NCBI GenBank assembly: GCA_030655275.1
Contig: JAURVW010000925.1
Coordinates: forward strand, 1 to 32,375
DNA: 32,375 bases
DNA from: Solirubrobacteraceae bacterium
GTDB lineage: Bacteria; Actinomycetota; Thermoleophilia; Solirubrobacterales; Solirubrobacteraceae
Reading direction: 5' to 3'
Part shown: positions 1 through 7,927 of the stretch, piece by piece
Layout of the letters: each line of letters opens with the position of its first letter
How positions within the stretch are numbered: position 1 is the first letter of the stretch
Made by a program: the position numbers and the translations under genes
The notes under the pieces: generated by a model
Told to the model about the DNA's origin: nothing
The model's input: only the letters and a program-made list of their open reading frames with translations
The model's database searches: none

Positions 1-808
1 CGCGGGCGCGGCGCTCGGGATGGCCGGCGCGATCTTCCAGGAGGTGACCCGCAACGCGCTCGTGTCGCCCGACGTCGTCGGCGTGTCCGGCGGCGCGTCG
101 GTCGCCGCAGCGACGCTGATCATCCTCGGCTCAGCCGACGCACCGGCCGCCGTCCCGCTCGCGGCGCTGGGCGGCGCGCTCGTCGCCGGGCTGGCCCTCT
201 ATCTCCTGGCCTGGCGCGGCGGTGTGGAGGGCTACCGGATCGTGCTCGTCGGGATCGGCATCGCGGCGCTCACGAATGCCGGCATCTCCTACGTCCTCAC
301 GCAGGGGCGGATCTTCGAGGTCTCCGACGCCTACGTGTGGCTCGTCGGCACCGTCAACGGCCGCTCGTGGGACCAGGTCGTCCCGCTCGCCGTCGTCCTC
401 GCCGTGCTCGTGCCCCTCGCGCTCGGCCTCGCCCGCCGCATGGACGCCCTCACGCTCGGCGACGATCTCGCGCGGAGTCTCGGCCTCCATGTCGAGCGCA
501 CCCGTACCGGGATGCTGCTGCTCGCGATCGTGCTCACCGCCGTGGCGGTCGCGTCGGCCGGCCCGATCGGCTTCGTCGCCTTCATCGCGCCGCACCTCGC
601 GCGCCGTCTGCTGCGGTCGCGCTCGTCGCAGAGCCTGCTGCCGGCCGCTGCGCTCGTCGGCGCCGTGATGGTGCTCGGCTGCGACCTCGCGACCCGGCTG
701 ATCTTCAGTCCGACCGAGGTGCCGGTCGGTCTCGTCACGTCGATCGTCGCGGCGCCCTACTTCCTGTTCCTGCTCAGGCGAGCCAACCGGCTGGGAGCCG
801 CTGGATGA
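1..808 (+). CDS. FecCD-family siderophore/iron ABC transporter permease (5' end cut by window)
   Basis: Membrane permease of an iron-siderophore (or cobalamin/haem) ABC importer. The reading frame is already open at position 2, and the residues before the first internal ATG (position 20) still match the family, so the true start lies upstream. About 268 of the usual 330-350 residues are visible. Family marks seen: [18 protein letters not shown] near the start, which matches the FecCD pattern of a conserved Asn-Pro-Leu-like loop followed by GVSxGA, several long hydrophobic helices, and the [17 protein letters not shown] segment that contacts the ATPase. The TGA stop overlaps the ATG of the ATPase gene (ATGA at 805-808), so the two are translationally coupled. 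The promoter and any Fur/IdeR site lie outside the window. The exact substrate cannot be read from sequence. Confidence 0.93.
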   Translation, partial: AGAALGMAGAIFQEVTRNALVSPDVVGVSGGASVAAATLIILGSADAPAAVPLAALGGALVAGLALYLLAWRGGVEGYRIVLVGIGIAALTNAGISYVLTQGRIFEVSDAYVWLVGTVNGRSWDQVVPLAVVLAVLVPLALGLARRMDALTLGDDLARSLGLHVERTRTGMLLLAIVLTAVAVASAGPIGFVAFIAPHLARRLLRSRSSQSLLPAAALVGAVMVLGCDLATRLIFSPTEVPVGLVTSIVAAPYFLFLLRRANRLGAAG

Positions 809-1623
809 CCAAAGCCGACCCTTCGACCGCTGCGCCGCTGGAGTGCCGCGACCTGCGCGTCGGCTACGGCGACCGGCACGTGATCGACGGCCTCGATCTC
901 ACGATCCCGCCGGCGAAGGTGACGGCGATCATCGGCGCCAACGGCTGCGGCAAGTCGACCCTCCTGCGCACCCTTGCCCGTCTGCTGAAGCCCTCGGGCG
1001 GCAGCGTCCTGCTCGACGGAAAGGAGATCCGCGACCGCCCGTCACGGGACGTGGCCCGGCGGCTCGGCATTCTGCCGCAGGGGCCGGTCGCGCCGGACGG
1101 GCTCACGGTCGAGGACCTCGTCGCGCGCGGCCGCTTTCCCCACCAGGGCCTCTTCCGGCAGTGGTCGCCGGAGGACGAGACCGCCGTCGAGGAGGCGCTG
1201 GAGGCGACGGCCATCCTCGAGCTGCGCGACCGACCGATCGACGAGCTCTCCGGGGGCCAGCGGCAGCGCGCGTGGATCGCGATGACCCTCGCGCAGCGCA
1301 GCGAACTGATCCTGCTCGACGAGCCGACCACCTTCCTCGACCTCGCCCATCAGGTCGACGTCCTGCAGCTGCTCGACGGGCTCGTCGCCGATCACGGCCG
1401 CACCGTCGTGATGGTGCTCCACGACCTCAACCAGGCGTGCCGTTACGCCGACCAGCTCGTCGCCCTCGTCGACGGCCGCCTGCACGCGGTGGGTGCCCCG
1501 ACCGACATCGTCGACCCGCGCTTCGTGCGGGACGTGTTCGGCCTCGAGGCGCAGGTGGTGCCGGATCCGGTCACCGCCACCCCGCTCTGCATCCCCACGC
1601 TCAAACCCAGGAGAACCCAGTGA
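805..1623 (+). CDS. FecE/FepC-type ABC transporter ATP-binding protein
   Basis: Cytoplasmic ATPase (272 aa) that powers the adjacent permease. Walker [10 protein letters not shown] is at residues 44-52, the ABC signature LSGGQRQR at about 149-156, Walker [13 protein letters not shown] at about 169-180, and the H-switch in VMVLHDLNQ. The [10 protein letters not shown] sequence after Walker B is a hallmark of the siderophore/haem/B12 importer ATPases, which agrees with the FecCD and FecB-like neighbours. The ATG at 805 is chosen because it overlaps the permease stop and gives the standard N-terminus. The gene ends in TGA at 1621-1623, overlapping the GTG of the binding-protein gene. All catalytic motifs are intact. 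Confidence 0.95.
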   Translation: MTKADPSTAAPLECRDLRVGYGDRHVIDGLDLTIPPAKVTAIIGANGCGKSTLLRTLARLLKPSGGSVLLDGKEIRDRPSRDVARRLGILPQGPVAPDGLTVEDLVARGRFPHQGLFRQWSPEDETAVEEALEATAILELRDRPIDELSGGQRQRAWIAMTLAQRSELILLDEPTTFLDLAHQVDVLQLLDGLVADHGRTVVMVLHDLNQACRYADQLVALVDGRLHAVGAPTDIVDPRFVRDVFGLEAQVVPDPVTATPLCIPTLKPRRTQ

Positions 1624-2654
1624 TCACCCTCAAGCGATTGGCCGCCCTCATGGCGGCCGTGCTCCTCGCCGTCGCCTTCGCGGCCTGCGGCGGAGACGAC
1701 AGCGACTCCTCCACCGGGGGCGCCAACTCGGGCCCGGCGGCCGCGGAGACGGGCAGCTTCCCCGTCACGGTCGAGCACAAGTACGGCTCGACGACGATCG
1801 ATGCGGCCCCCGAGCGCGTCGTCGCCCTCGGCTACACCGACCAGGATCCGGTCCTCGCGGTCGGCGTCGTGCCGGTTGGCGTCGGTGACTTCCTCGGCGG
1901 CTACGACTGGCGCAAGCGCCCGTGGGCCCAGGATGCGCTGAAGGGGGCCGTCCCGAAGGTCGTCGGTGGCCAGGAGATCAACTTCGAGGCCGTCGCCGCC
2001 GCCCGCCCGAACCTCATCTTCGCGATCAACGCCGGACTCAAGAAGGCCGACTACGAGCGTCTCTCCAAGATCGCGCCGACGGTCGCGCAGTCCGGCGACT
2101 ACATCGACTTCGGCATGCCGTGGGATGAGCAGCAGGCGCTCGTCGGCAAGGCGCTCGGGCGTGACGCGCAGGCCAAGAAGGCGATCGACGACGTGAAGGC
2201 GAAGTTCGCGAAGGTCGCCGAGGAGAACCCGACCTTCAAGGGGGCGTCGGCGATCCTCGGGTACGGCGGCCCGGACGGTTATGGCGCCTACGCCACGCAG
2301 GACACGCGCAGCCGTTTCCTCACCGACCTCGGGTTCGAGGTGCCGAAGGAGATCGACGCCCTGGCCAAGGATGCGTTCTACGCGCAGTTCAGCCAGGAGC
2401 AGTTCCGTCTGCTCGACCAAGACCTCGTGCTCATGTACGGCGACGAGGACGAGATCACCAAGAACGCGGTCGTCGGTCGTCTGGACGCCGTGAAAGAAGG
2501 CCGGATCGTCTACCTGCCGGTCGCCGGCGAGTTCGCAGCCGCCCTCGGCTTCGCCAGCACGCTGAGCCTCACCTGGATCCTCGACAACCAGGTCGAGACC
2601 CTCGCGGCCGCCGCCGACGGCGACCCGGCCACGAAGGTCACGCAGCCCGAGTAG
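1620..2654 (+). CDS. FecB/TroA-type iron-siderophore substrate-binding lipoprotein
   Basis: Extracytoplasmic solute-binding lipoprotein (344 aa) that captures the ferric siderophore and delivers it to the permease. The GTG start at 1620 is supported by AGGAG at 1609-1613, six bases upstream, and by a GTGA overlap with the ATPase stop. The N-terminus is a lipoprotein signal: a short basic start, a hydrophobic stretch, then a lipobox ending AFAAC followed by a Gly/Asp/Ser-rich linker. The mature part has the TroA-superfamily two-lobe pattern: [23 protein letters not shown], then [27 protein letters not shown] and the C-terminal lobe. Gene order permease-ATPase-binding protein completes the importer. 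The ligand is unknown; ferric-siderophore is most likely from the family of the ATPase and permease. Confidence 0.93.
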   Translation: MITLKRLAALMAAVLLAVAFAACGGDDSDSSTGGANSGPAAAETGSFPVTVEHKYGSTTIDAAPERVVALGYTDQDPVLAVGVVPVGVGDFLGGYDWRKRPWAQDALKGAVPKVVGGQEINFEAVAAARPNLIFAINAGLKKADYERLSKIAPTVAQSGDYIDFGMPWDEQQALVGKALGRDAQAKKAIDDVKAKFAKVAEENPTFKGASAILGYGGPDGYGAYATQDTRSRFLTDLGFEVPKEIDALAKDAFYAQFSQEQFRLLDQDLVLMYGDEDEITKNAVVGRLDAVKEGRIVYLPVAGEFAAALGFASTLSLTWILDNQVETLAAAADGDPATKVTQPE

Positions 2655-2660
2655 CGGGCG

Positions 2661-2690
2661 CGGTCGTCGGCCGCCCCGGGTCGACGACCG
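2661..2690 (+). terminator. Hairpin after the iron-importer operon
   Basis: A perfect 9-bp stem, CGGTCGTCG at 2661-2669 pairing with CGACGACCG at 2682-2690, with a 12-nt loop, starts 7 bp after the stop of the binding-protein gene. There is no U-tract, as is common in GC-rich actinobacteria. The position suggests transcription termination or 3'-end stabilisation, but this is inferred from structure alone. Confidence 0.45.
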
Positions 2691-2710
2691 ACGAGCCGCC
2701 ACCGCTCTTC

Positions 2711-2769
2711 ATCGAAACGGACCACGGTCCCGGTAGCTCTCAGCGACCGGGACCATGGTCCGTTTCGAT
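2711..2769. promoter_or_regulatory. 59-bp inverted repeat containing two operator-like palindromes
   Basis: Two 24-nt arms (2711-2734 and 2746-2769) are reverse complements with a single mismatch and are separated by 11 nt. Each arm contains its own dyad: GGACCACGGTCC (one mismatch from perfect) at 2719-2730 and the perfect GGACCATGGTCC at 2750-2761, flanked on the outer side by AAACGGA / TCCGTTT. Thus it is an inverted pair of palindromic sites with centres 31 bp apart, about three helical turns. This resembles a paired TetR-type operator more than a terminator, since it lacks a T-run and lies 160 bp upstream of the monooxygenase start. The cognate regulator is not obvious in the window. Confidence 0.5.
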
Positions 2770-2929
2770 CTCGGCCGTCGGGTCTCGCGAGGGAACACGA
2801 CCCGGGTTTCCCCATTCGGGCCGCGGTTGGCCGCCCAGCCCGCGATTGAACGGGCGTTGAACCGGTTCCGACGTAGCGTCGCTCCTCTCGCGGGGCCTCC
2901 CCGCACGCACCGAGACGAGCGAGGGAACC

Positions 2930-4321
2930 ATGAGTCAGAGGCAACTGAAGTTCGGAGCGTTGATCCAGGGCGTCGGCGGCCCCGGCGATCAGACGAGCTG
3001 GCTCGATCCCGACGTGCCGGGCGACGCAAGCGTCGACCTGGGCTGGGTCACCGGGCTGGCGCGGCGTTTCGAGGAGGCGAAGCTCGACTTCGTCTTCGTC
3101 GCCGACAGCCAGTTCATCAGCCGCGACTCGCCGCCCCATTACCTGAACCGCTTCGAGCCGCTCACGCTGCTCTCGGCGCTCGCCGCGGTGACGAGCCACA
3201 TCGGGCTCGCGGCGACGATCACCACGTCGTACACCGAGCCGTTCCACGTCGCCCGGCAGCTGGCCTCGCTCGACCTGCTGTCGCGCGGCCGCGCGGGTTG
3301 GAACGTGGTGACGAGCCTCGACATCGGCACGGCCGGGCTCTATGGCCGCGACGGCCATCTCGACTACGAGACCCGCTACGGCCGGGCCCGCGAGCACGTC
3401 GAGGTGGTGCGCGGGCTGTGGGACTCCTACGAGGACGACGCCTTTCCGCGCGACAAGGAGGCCGGCGTGTTCCTCGACCGCTCGCGACTCCACGACCTCG
3501 ACCATCGTGGCGAGCACTTCTCCGTGACGGGGCCGCTCAACGCCGAGCGATCGGTCCAGGGCCAGCCCGTGGTGTTCCAGGCGGGAGACTCGGAAGAGGG
3601 GCGCGATCTCGCCGCCTCGGTCGGCGAAGGGATCTTCACCATGCCGCGCGGGCTCGAGGCCGGGCAGGCGTTCTACGCGGAGATGAAGCGGCGGGCCGCC
3701 GACAAGGGCCGTGACCCGGACGCCGTCCTGATCCTGCCGGCCCTGACGGTCGTGCTCGCCGACACCGACGAGGAGGCACAGGCCCTCGAGGATGCGGCGT
3801 TCGCGGCGAAGGACTTCGATCGCTCGCTGGCCGAGTTCGGCCGGCCGTACGGCTGGCACGACTTCTCGCAGTACGACCCGGACGCCCCGTTCCCGGACGT
3901 CGCCCATCTCGCCGCCACCGGGAGCCGCACCGTTGCCGACCACGTGCAGGAGGCCGCCGCCGCGGGCGGACTCACGCTGCGCCAGACCGTCCAGTACCTC
4001 GAGCGGCAGTACCGCTCGGCGTTCATCGGCACCGCACGGACCGTCGCCGATCAGATCCAGGCGTGGTTCGAGGGGCGTGCCGCCGACGGCTTCATCCTCG
4101 CCGTCACGATCCCGCGCGACTTCGATCGCTTTGCCGCCGACGTCCTGCCGATCCTCCGCGAGCGCGGCCTGTTCCGGACGGACTACGAAGCCACGACGCT
4201 GCGCGGCAACCTCGGGCTGCCGGTCCCGGAGAACCGGTACACGGCGGCGCGCCGCGAGGCGTCAGACGAAGACGGCAAGGTCGGCGACGGCTCGGCGCCC
4301 CCGAGGCAGGCCGTCGCCTGA
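2930..4321 (+). CDS. LLM-class flavin-dependent monooxygenase (NtaA/SnaA/DszA family)
   Basis: Two-component flavin monooxygenase (463 aa) of the bacterial-luciferase-like superfamily. Such enzymes use reduced FMN from a separate reductase and O2 to oxidise small organic compounds, as in nitrilotriacetate, dibenzothiophene sulfone or pristinamycin metabolism. The sequence shows the NtaA-type core: FEEAKLDFVFVADSQF, the RFEPLTLLSALAAVTSHIGL strand-helix, TTSYTEPFHVARQLASLDLLSRGRAGWNVVTS, HRGEHFSVTGPL and PVVFQAGDSEEGRDLAA. Length matches the 440-470 aa of the family. ATG 2930 is preceded by GAGGGAA. No flavin reductase is visible nearby, so it must be supplied elsewhere. The cupin gene follows after 38 bp and is probably co-transcribed. 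The substrate cannot be predicted. Confidence 0.9.
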   Translation: MSQRQLKFGALIQGVGGPGDQTSWLDPDVPGDASVDLGWVTGLARRFEEAKLDFVFVADSQFISRDSPPHYLNRFEPLTLLSALAAVTSHIGLAATITTSYTEPFHVARQLASLDLLSRGRAGWNVVTSLDIGTAGLYGRDGHLDYETRYGRAREHVEVVRGLWDSYEDDAFPRDKEAGVFLDRSRLHDLDHRGEHFSVTGPLNAERSVQGQPVVFQAGDSEEGRDLAASVGEGIFTMPRGLEAGQAFYAEMKRRAADKGRDPDAVLILPALTVVLADTDEEAQALEDAAFAAKDFDRSLAEFGRPYGWHDFSQYDPDAPFPDVAHLAATGSRTVADHVQEAAAAGGLTLRQTVQYLERQYRSAFIGTARTVADQIQAWFEGRAADGFILAVTIPRDFDRFAADVLPILRERGLFRTDYEATTLRGNLGLPVPENRYTAARREASDEDGKVGDGSAPPRQAVA

Positions 4322-4359
4322 GTTCTCCTAGCCTGCCTCGCACTCAGCCAAGGAGCGCC

Positions 4360-4758
4360 ATGCAGATCACCCGCAGCAGCATCGACACGATGAAGGGCCC
4401 CGCCGACTGGTTCACCGGCGACGTGTACGTCGACGCCGTCGCCGCGCCGGCCGGCACCTCCACCTACGCGGCCGCCTCCGTGCACTTCACCCCCGGCGCC
4501 CGGACCGCCTGGCACACGCACCCGCACGGGCAGACGATCTTCGTGACCGAGGGCGTGGGCCTCGCCCAGCGCGAAGGCGGCCCGATCGAGGAGATCCGCC
4601 CGGGCGACCGCGTCTTCTTCGAACCCGGCGAGAACCACTGGCACGGCGCGGCCCCGACGCGCTTCATGGTGCACCTCGCGATCCAGCAGAACGACGAGTC
4701 CGGCAGCCCCGTCACGTGGGGCGAGCACGTCACCGACGCGCAGTACGCCGGGGCCTGA
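4360..4758 (+). CDS. Cupin protein resembling the manganese hydroxynitrile lyase (mandelonitrile lyase) family
   Basis: Small single-domain cupin (132 aa). Compared from memory with the Granulicella tundricola cupin hydroxynitrile lyase, it shares GPADWFTG near the N-terminus, PGARTAWHTHPxGQT, AQREGG, EEIxPGD, HWHGAAPT, HLAIQ and EHVTDxQY. The metal ligands expected from that enzyme are present: His52, His54, Gln58 and His93, and the catalytic-site His105 (its His106) is kept. Hydroxynitrile lyases cleave or form cyanohydrins; homologues may have other physiological roles, so the reaction is inferred. AAGGAG at 4350-4355 sits 4 nt before the ATG at 4360 and fixes the start. It follows the monooxygenase gene in the same direction and probably shares its operon. 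Confidence 0.85.
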   Translation: MQITRSSIDTMKGPADWFTGDVYVDAVAAPAGTSTYAAASVHFTPGARTAWHTHPHGQTIFVTEGVGLAQREGGPIEEIRPGDRVFFEPGENHWHGAAPTRFMVHLAIQQNDESGSPVTWGEHVTDAQYAGA

Positions 4759-4789
4759 GGCCCCGGCCGCGGCTTCAGGCGCCGGCCTC
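4757..4789. terminator. Possible bidirectional hairpin between convergent genes
   Basis: GAGG (4757-4760) and CCGGC (4763-4767) can pair with CCTC (4786-4789) and GCCGG (4781-4785), giving a bulged 9-bp stem that begins in the cupin stop codon. It lies in the 74-bp gap between the convergent cupin and VOC genes. There is no T-run, so this is a weak call. Confidence 0.25.
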
Positions 4790-4832
4790 GAAGATGAGCA
4801 GCTTGGAGGTGGTATTCCGCCGACGGGGTCGT

Positions 4833-5405
4833 TCAGGATTTCGCGGCGGTTGATTCGGCGACGAGGCCGTCAAGGTCGACGGTGCCGTCCATGGTCATCG
4901 TCACGTGGCCCTCCCCGTCGCGCGGCCACTGCTCCATGGGGCGGTCCCAGACGAGCTCGACGTCGTTGCCGTCGGGATCGGTCACGTAGATCGCGAGGTG
5001 GGTGCCGTGGTCGGCGACCTGTCGCAGCGGCCAGTCGGCGTCGCGGAGACGACGGATCGCGTCGCCGAGGGCGGCCCGCTCCGGGTAGTTGAACGCCACG
5101 TGGTGCAGGCCGGCGTGTCCGTCCGGCGTCGGCGGGCCGCCCTTCGACTTCCACGTGTTGAAGCCCAGGTGATGGTGGTAGCCGCCGGCCGACAGGAAGA
5201 GGATGTCGCCCGTCGTCCCCCACCCCGGCACGTCGCGCGCCTCCTGGATCACGTCGAAGCCGAGGATGTCGACGTAGAACGCCTTCACCCGGTCGATGTC
5301 GGCGGTACGCAGGTGCACGTGCCCGATCCGCACCCGCGGGTCGATCGGATCGGCCGCCGAGGCGATCGGCGTCACATTGCCCTGCGGCTGGTCGGTCGAG
5401 CTCAT
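4833..5405 (-). CDS. VOC-family (CatE-like extradiol dioxygenase/glyoxalase fold) protein
   Basis: Vicinal-oxygen-chelate protein (190 aa) of two beta-alpha-beta-beta-beta modules. RIGHVHLRTADIDRVKAFY opens module one and GLHHVAFNYPER opens module two. Metal ligands readable by family pattern are His29 (GHVHL), one of His101/His102 (LHHVAF) and Glu150 (NDVELVWDRP). The GYHHHLGFNTWKSKGG and DHGTHLAIYVTDPDGN segments are typical of the CatE-like catechol 2,3-dioxygenase group, so a ring-cleaving dioxygenase is likely but not proven. An N-terminal 20-residue extension looks disordered. It lies 24 bp downstream of selO on the same strand and probably shares a transcript with it. It converges with the cupin gene. 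Confidence 0.85.
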   Translation of the reverse strand: MSSTDQPQGNVTPIASAADPIDPRVRIGHVHLRTADIDRVKAFYVDILGFDVIQEARDVPGWGTTGDILFLSAGGYHHHLGFNTWKSKGGPPTPDGHAGLHHVAFNYPERAALGDAIRRLRDADWPLRQVADHGTHLAIYVTDPDGNDVELVWDRPMEQWPRDGEGHVTMTMDGTVDLDGLVAESTAAKS

Positions 5406-5429
5406 GCTGGCCAGGCTAGGAGGGCTCGC

Positions 5430-6908
5430 TCAGGTGCCGCAGAACGTGCGGAAGGTGCCCGGGTCGTCCTGCTGCGGCGCGGCCCAGGCCTCGAGTCCCG
5501 GTCGCTCCGTGAACGGCTCTTCGAGCACCTTGAGCATCGCCGCGAAGGGCGCGAGGTCGCCACCGGTGGCGGCGTCGAGGGCCTCCTGCACGAGGTGGTT
5601 GCGCGGAATGTAGACCGGGTTCACGCGGTCCATCTGCTCGGCGGCGTCGGCGTGCGAGACGCCCTGTTCGGCGAGCGTCTCGCGCCAGCGCGCGGCCCAG
5701 CGGTCGAACCCGTCGACCTCCGGGAACTGCGCGCGTACGCGGGCGTCGCTGCCCGTGAGCGACGCCGAGAGCCCGCGGAAGAACTGGGTGAAGTCGGGCT
5801 TCTGGTTCTGCAGGAGCAGGAGGAGGTCGTCGACGAGCAGGTCGAGATCCGGGGCGCCGGGCTTCAGACCGAGCTTGCGGCCCATGCCGGCCGTGAAGGT
5901 CTCGCGGTAGCGGACGGTGAAGCCGTGGAGCACGGCCTCGAGCTCCTCGACGGCGCTCCGACTCGCGCCGATCAGGGGCAGCAGCGCCTCGCCGAGCCGG
6001 GCCAGGTTCCACTGGGCGATCATCGGCTGGTTGCCATACGCGTACCGGCCTCCCGAGTCGATCGAGGAGAAGACGGTCTGCAGGTCGTAGGCGTCCATGA
6101 ACGCGCACGGGCCGTAGTCGATCGTCTGACCGGAGATCGCGACGTTGTCGGTGTTCATCACGCCGTGCACGAAGCCGACGAGCATCCAGCTCGCGACGAG
6201 ATCGGCCTGCGCCTCCACCACGCGCCGATAGAAGTCGAGCGCCGGCCGCTCGGCCTCGGCGGCCTCCGGGTGGTGGCGCGCGATCGCGTAGTCGGTGAGC
6301 TTGCGCAGCAGCGCCTCGTCTCCCTGCGCGGCGACGAATTCGAACGTGCCGACGCGCAGGTGGCTCTCCGCGATCCGGGTGAGCACCGCACCGGGGAGCA
6401 GCGTCTCGCGGCGCACCGGCTCGTTCGTGGCGACGACCGCGAGCGAACGGGCCGTTCGGATCCCGAGCGCATGCATCGCCTCGCTGATCGCGAACTCGCG
6501 CAGCATCGGCTCGATCGCCGCCTTGCCGTCGCCGGCGCGCGCGAACGGGGTCTTGCCCGACCCCTTCAGGTGGACGTCCTGACGCACGCCGTGGCGGTCG
6601 ATCACCTCGCCGAGCAGCAGCGCGCGCCCGTCGCCGAGCACCGGCGAGTAGCCACCGAACTGATGGCCGGCGTAGGCCATCGCGACCGGTTCCGCGCCCT
6701 CCGGCGCCGTGCTGCCGGAGAGCACCGCGGCGCCCTCCGGCGACTGCAGGCGCTCGGGATCCAGGCCGAGTTCGGCGGCGAGCTGCGCGCCCAGCGCCAG
6801 GATCACCGGCGACTCGACCTCCGCGCCCTGCCACGGCTGCGCGAGCTCCGGGAGTTCGCGGACGTAGGTGTTGTCGAAGGCGAACAGGGGCTTGGAGGCG
6901 ACGCTCAT
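5430..6908 (-). CDS. selO: Protein adenylyltransferase SelO (YdiU/UPF0061)
   Basis: Pseudokinase-fold enzyme (492 aa) that transfers AMP from ATP to Ser/Thr/Tyr of target proteins and is linked to redox stress. The start ATG at 6908-6906 follows a GGAGGG ribosome site. Visible features include AGHQFGGYSPVLGDGRA, the nucleotide-binding VHLKGSGKTPFARAGDGKA with Lys115, the catalytic HGVMNTDN with proton-acceptor Asp254 and metal Asn255, and DYGPCAFMD with metal Asp264. Cys268 just after this DYG motif and Cys490 near the C-terminus (FCGT) match the two cysteines that form a regulatory disulfide in E. coli SelO; the C-terminal one occupies the selenocysteine position of animal SelO. Length is full. 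Family membership is clear; targets are unknown. Confidence 0.96.
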   Translation of the reverse strand: MSVASKPLFAFDNTYVRELPELAQPWQGAEVESPVILALGAQLAAELGLDPERLQSPEGAAVLSGSTAPEGAEPVAMAYAGHQFGGYSPVLGDGRALLLGEVIDRHGVRQDVHLKGSGKTPFARAGDGKAAIEPMLREFAISEAMHALGIRTARSLAVVATNEPVRRETLLPGAVLTRIAESHLRVGTFEFVAAQGDEALLRKLTDYAIARHHPEAAEAERPALDFYRRVVEAQADLVASWMLVGFVHGVMNTDNVAISGQTIDYGPCAFMDAYDLQTVFSSIDSGGRYAYGNQPMIAQWNLARLGEALLPLIGASRSAVEELEAVLHGFTVRYRETFTAGMGRKLGLKPGAPDLDLLVDDLLLLLQNQKPDFTQFFRGLSASLTGSDARVRAQFPEVDGFDRWAARWRETLAEQGVSHADAAEQMDRVNPVYIPRNHLVQEALDAATGGDLAPFAAMLKVLEEPFTERPGLEAWAAPQQDDPGTFRTFCGT

Positions 6909-6960
6909 ACCCTCCAGGCTAGTCCCGGCGGGGGGAGTGTGCTCTAGGGTCGCCCGGGCC

Positions 6961-7905
6961 ATGGTCCGCGCGCAAATCATCTGTTCGGGCGAGCTCGCCG
7001 ATCGGGTCCTGGAGCAGCTCGGGAGCGATCCGTGCGTCACGAATCTCGCGCGGTTCCCGGGTGCGGCCGTGCGTCCGGCCGGCGATGTGATCGTCGCCGA
7101 CGTGGCTCGCGAGGAGGCGTCGGCCGTCGTCCTTGGTCTGCAGCGCCTGGGCGTCACCGCCGACGGATCGATCTCGTTGTCGCAGACCAGCGCGGAGATC
7201 TCGAGCGGCGGCCGTAGCGCCGCCGTGGCGGCCAGCGGCGCCGAGGACGACGCGGTGATCTGGGAAGAGGTGCACGAACGCACCACCGAGTCCGCCGACC
7301 TCAGCGGCGTCTTCCTCGGCCTGCTCGACGTCGCGGTCATGATCGGCGCCGTCGCCCTGCTGACGCAGTCCGAGATCCTGATGGTGGGCGCGATGGTCGT
7401 CGGCCCCGAGTTCGGACCGCTGGCGGGCATCGTGGTGGGTGCCGTCCTGGGCGACGCACTCCTGGTGCGCCGCGCCGCACGCTCCCTGGCCGCCGGCATC
7501 CCCCTCGCGGTCGCCTCGACGGCCGCCCTGGTCGCGCTGCTCCGCTGGGCAGGCGTGCCGGCGGGCGGTTACCACCCCGACGGCAACGCCCTCTCGGCCT
7601 TGGTCTCGATGCCCGATTGGTCGGTCGTCCTCGTCGCGATCCTCGCGGGCACCGCCGGGATCCTCGCCCTCACGACCGCCCACGCCGGGGCGCTGGTCGG
7701 CGTGCTGATCTCCGTCGCCACCGTGCCGTCCATGGCCGGCATGGGCGCCGCGATCGCGTATGCCGATAGCGGCGCGTTCGTCGAGGCCACGGTGCAGCTC
7801 GCCGCGAACCTCACCGGGATCGTGGTCGCCGGGAGCGTCACCCTGGGCGTCCAGCGCATGCTCTTCGCGCGTCGATATCGGCGGCGTCACCGCAGCGAGG
7901 CCTAG
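6961..7905 (+). CDS. DUF389 family membrane protein
   Basis: Integral membrane protein (314 aa) of the DUF389 family, whose function is not established. Residues 1-100 form a soluble domain (MVRAQIICSG..., with DVAREEASAVVLGLQRLGV and GSISL, the usual signature). From about residue 115 there are roughly six hydrophobic helices; the segments SEILMVGAMVVGPEFGPLAGIVVG and GILALTTAHAGALVGVLISVATVPSMAGMG are the conserved membrane core. The ATG at 6961 is chosen because earlier in-frame starts would run into selO and its ribosome site. It is transcribed divergently from selO across only 52 bp, so the two promoters must overlap or adjoin. Confidence 0.88.
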   Translation: MVRAQIICSGELADRVLEQLGSDPCVTNLARFPGAAVRPAGDVIVADVAREEASAVVLGLQRLGVTADGSISLSQTSAEISSGGRSAAVAASGAEDDAVIWEEVHERTTESADLSGVFLGLLDVAVMIGAVALLTQSEILMVGAMVVGPEFGPLAGIVVGAVLGDALLVRRAARSLAAGIPLAVASTAALVALLRWAGVPAGGYHPDGNALSALVSMPDWSVVLVAILAGTAGILALTTAHAGALVGVLISVATVPSMAGMGAAIAYADSGAFVEATVQLAANLTGIVVAGSVTLGVQRMLFARRYRRRHRSEA

Positions 7906-7927
7906 GCACCACCGGCACGAGGCCGGC

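Noticed and set aside
1443-2702. A 419-codon minus-strand frame opposite the iron-binding lipoprotein
   Set aside because: Arg/Gly/Val/Asp-rich composition only; the sense strand has a lipobox, ribosome site and overlapping start.
4905-6947. A 680-codon open frame on the plus strand across the VOC and selO genes
   Set aside because: It is the antisense of two genes with clear families and intact motifs. Its translation is Arg/Glu/Val-rich with no domain, as expected from GC-rich antisense frames.
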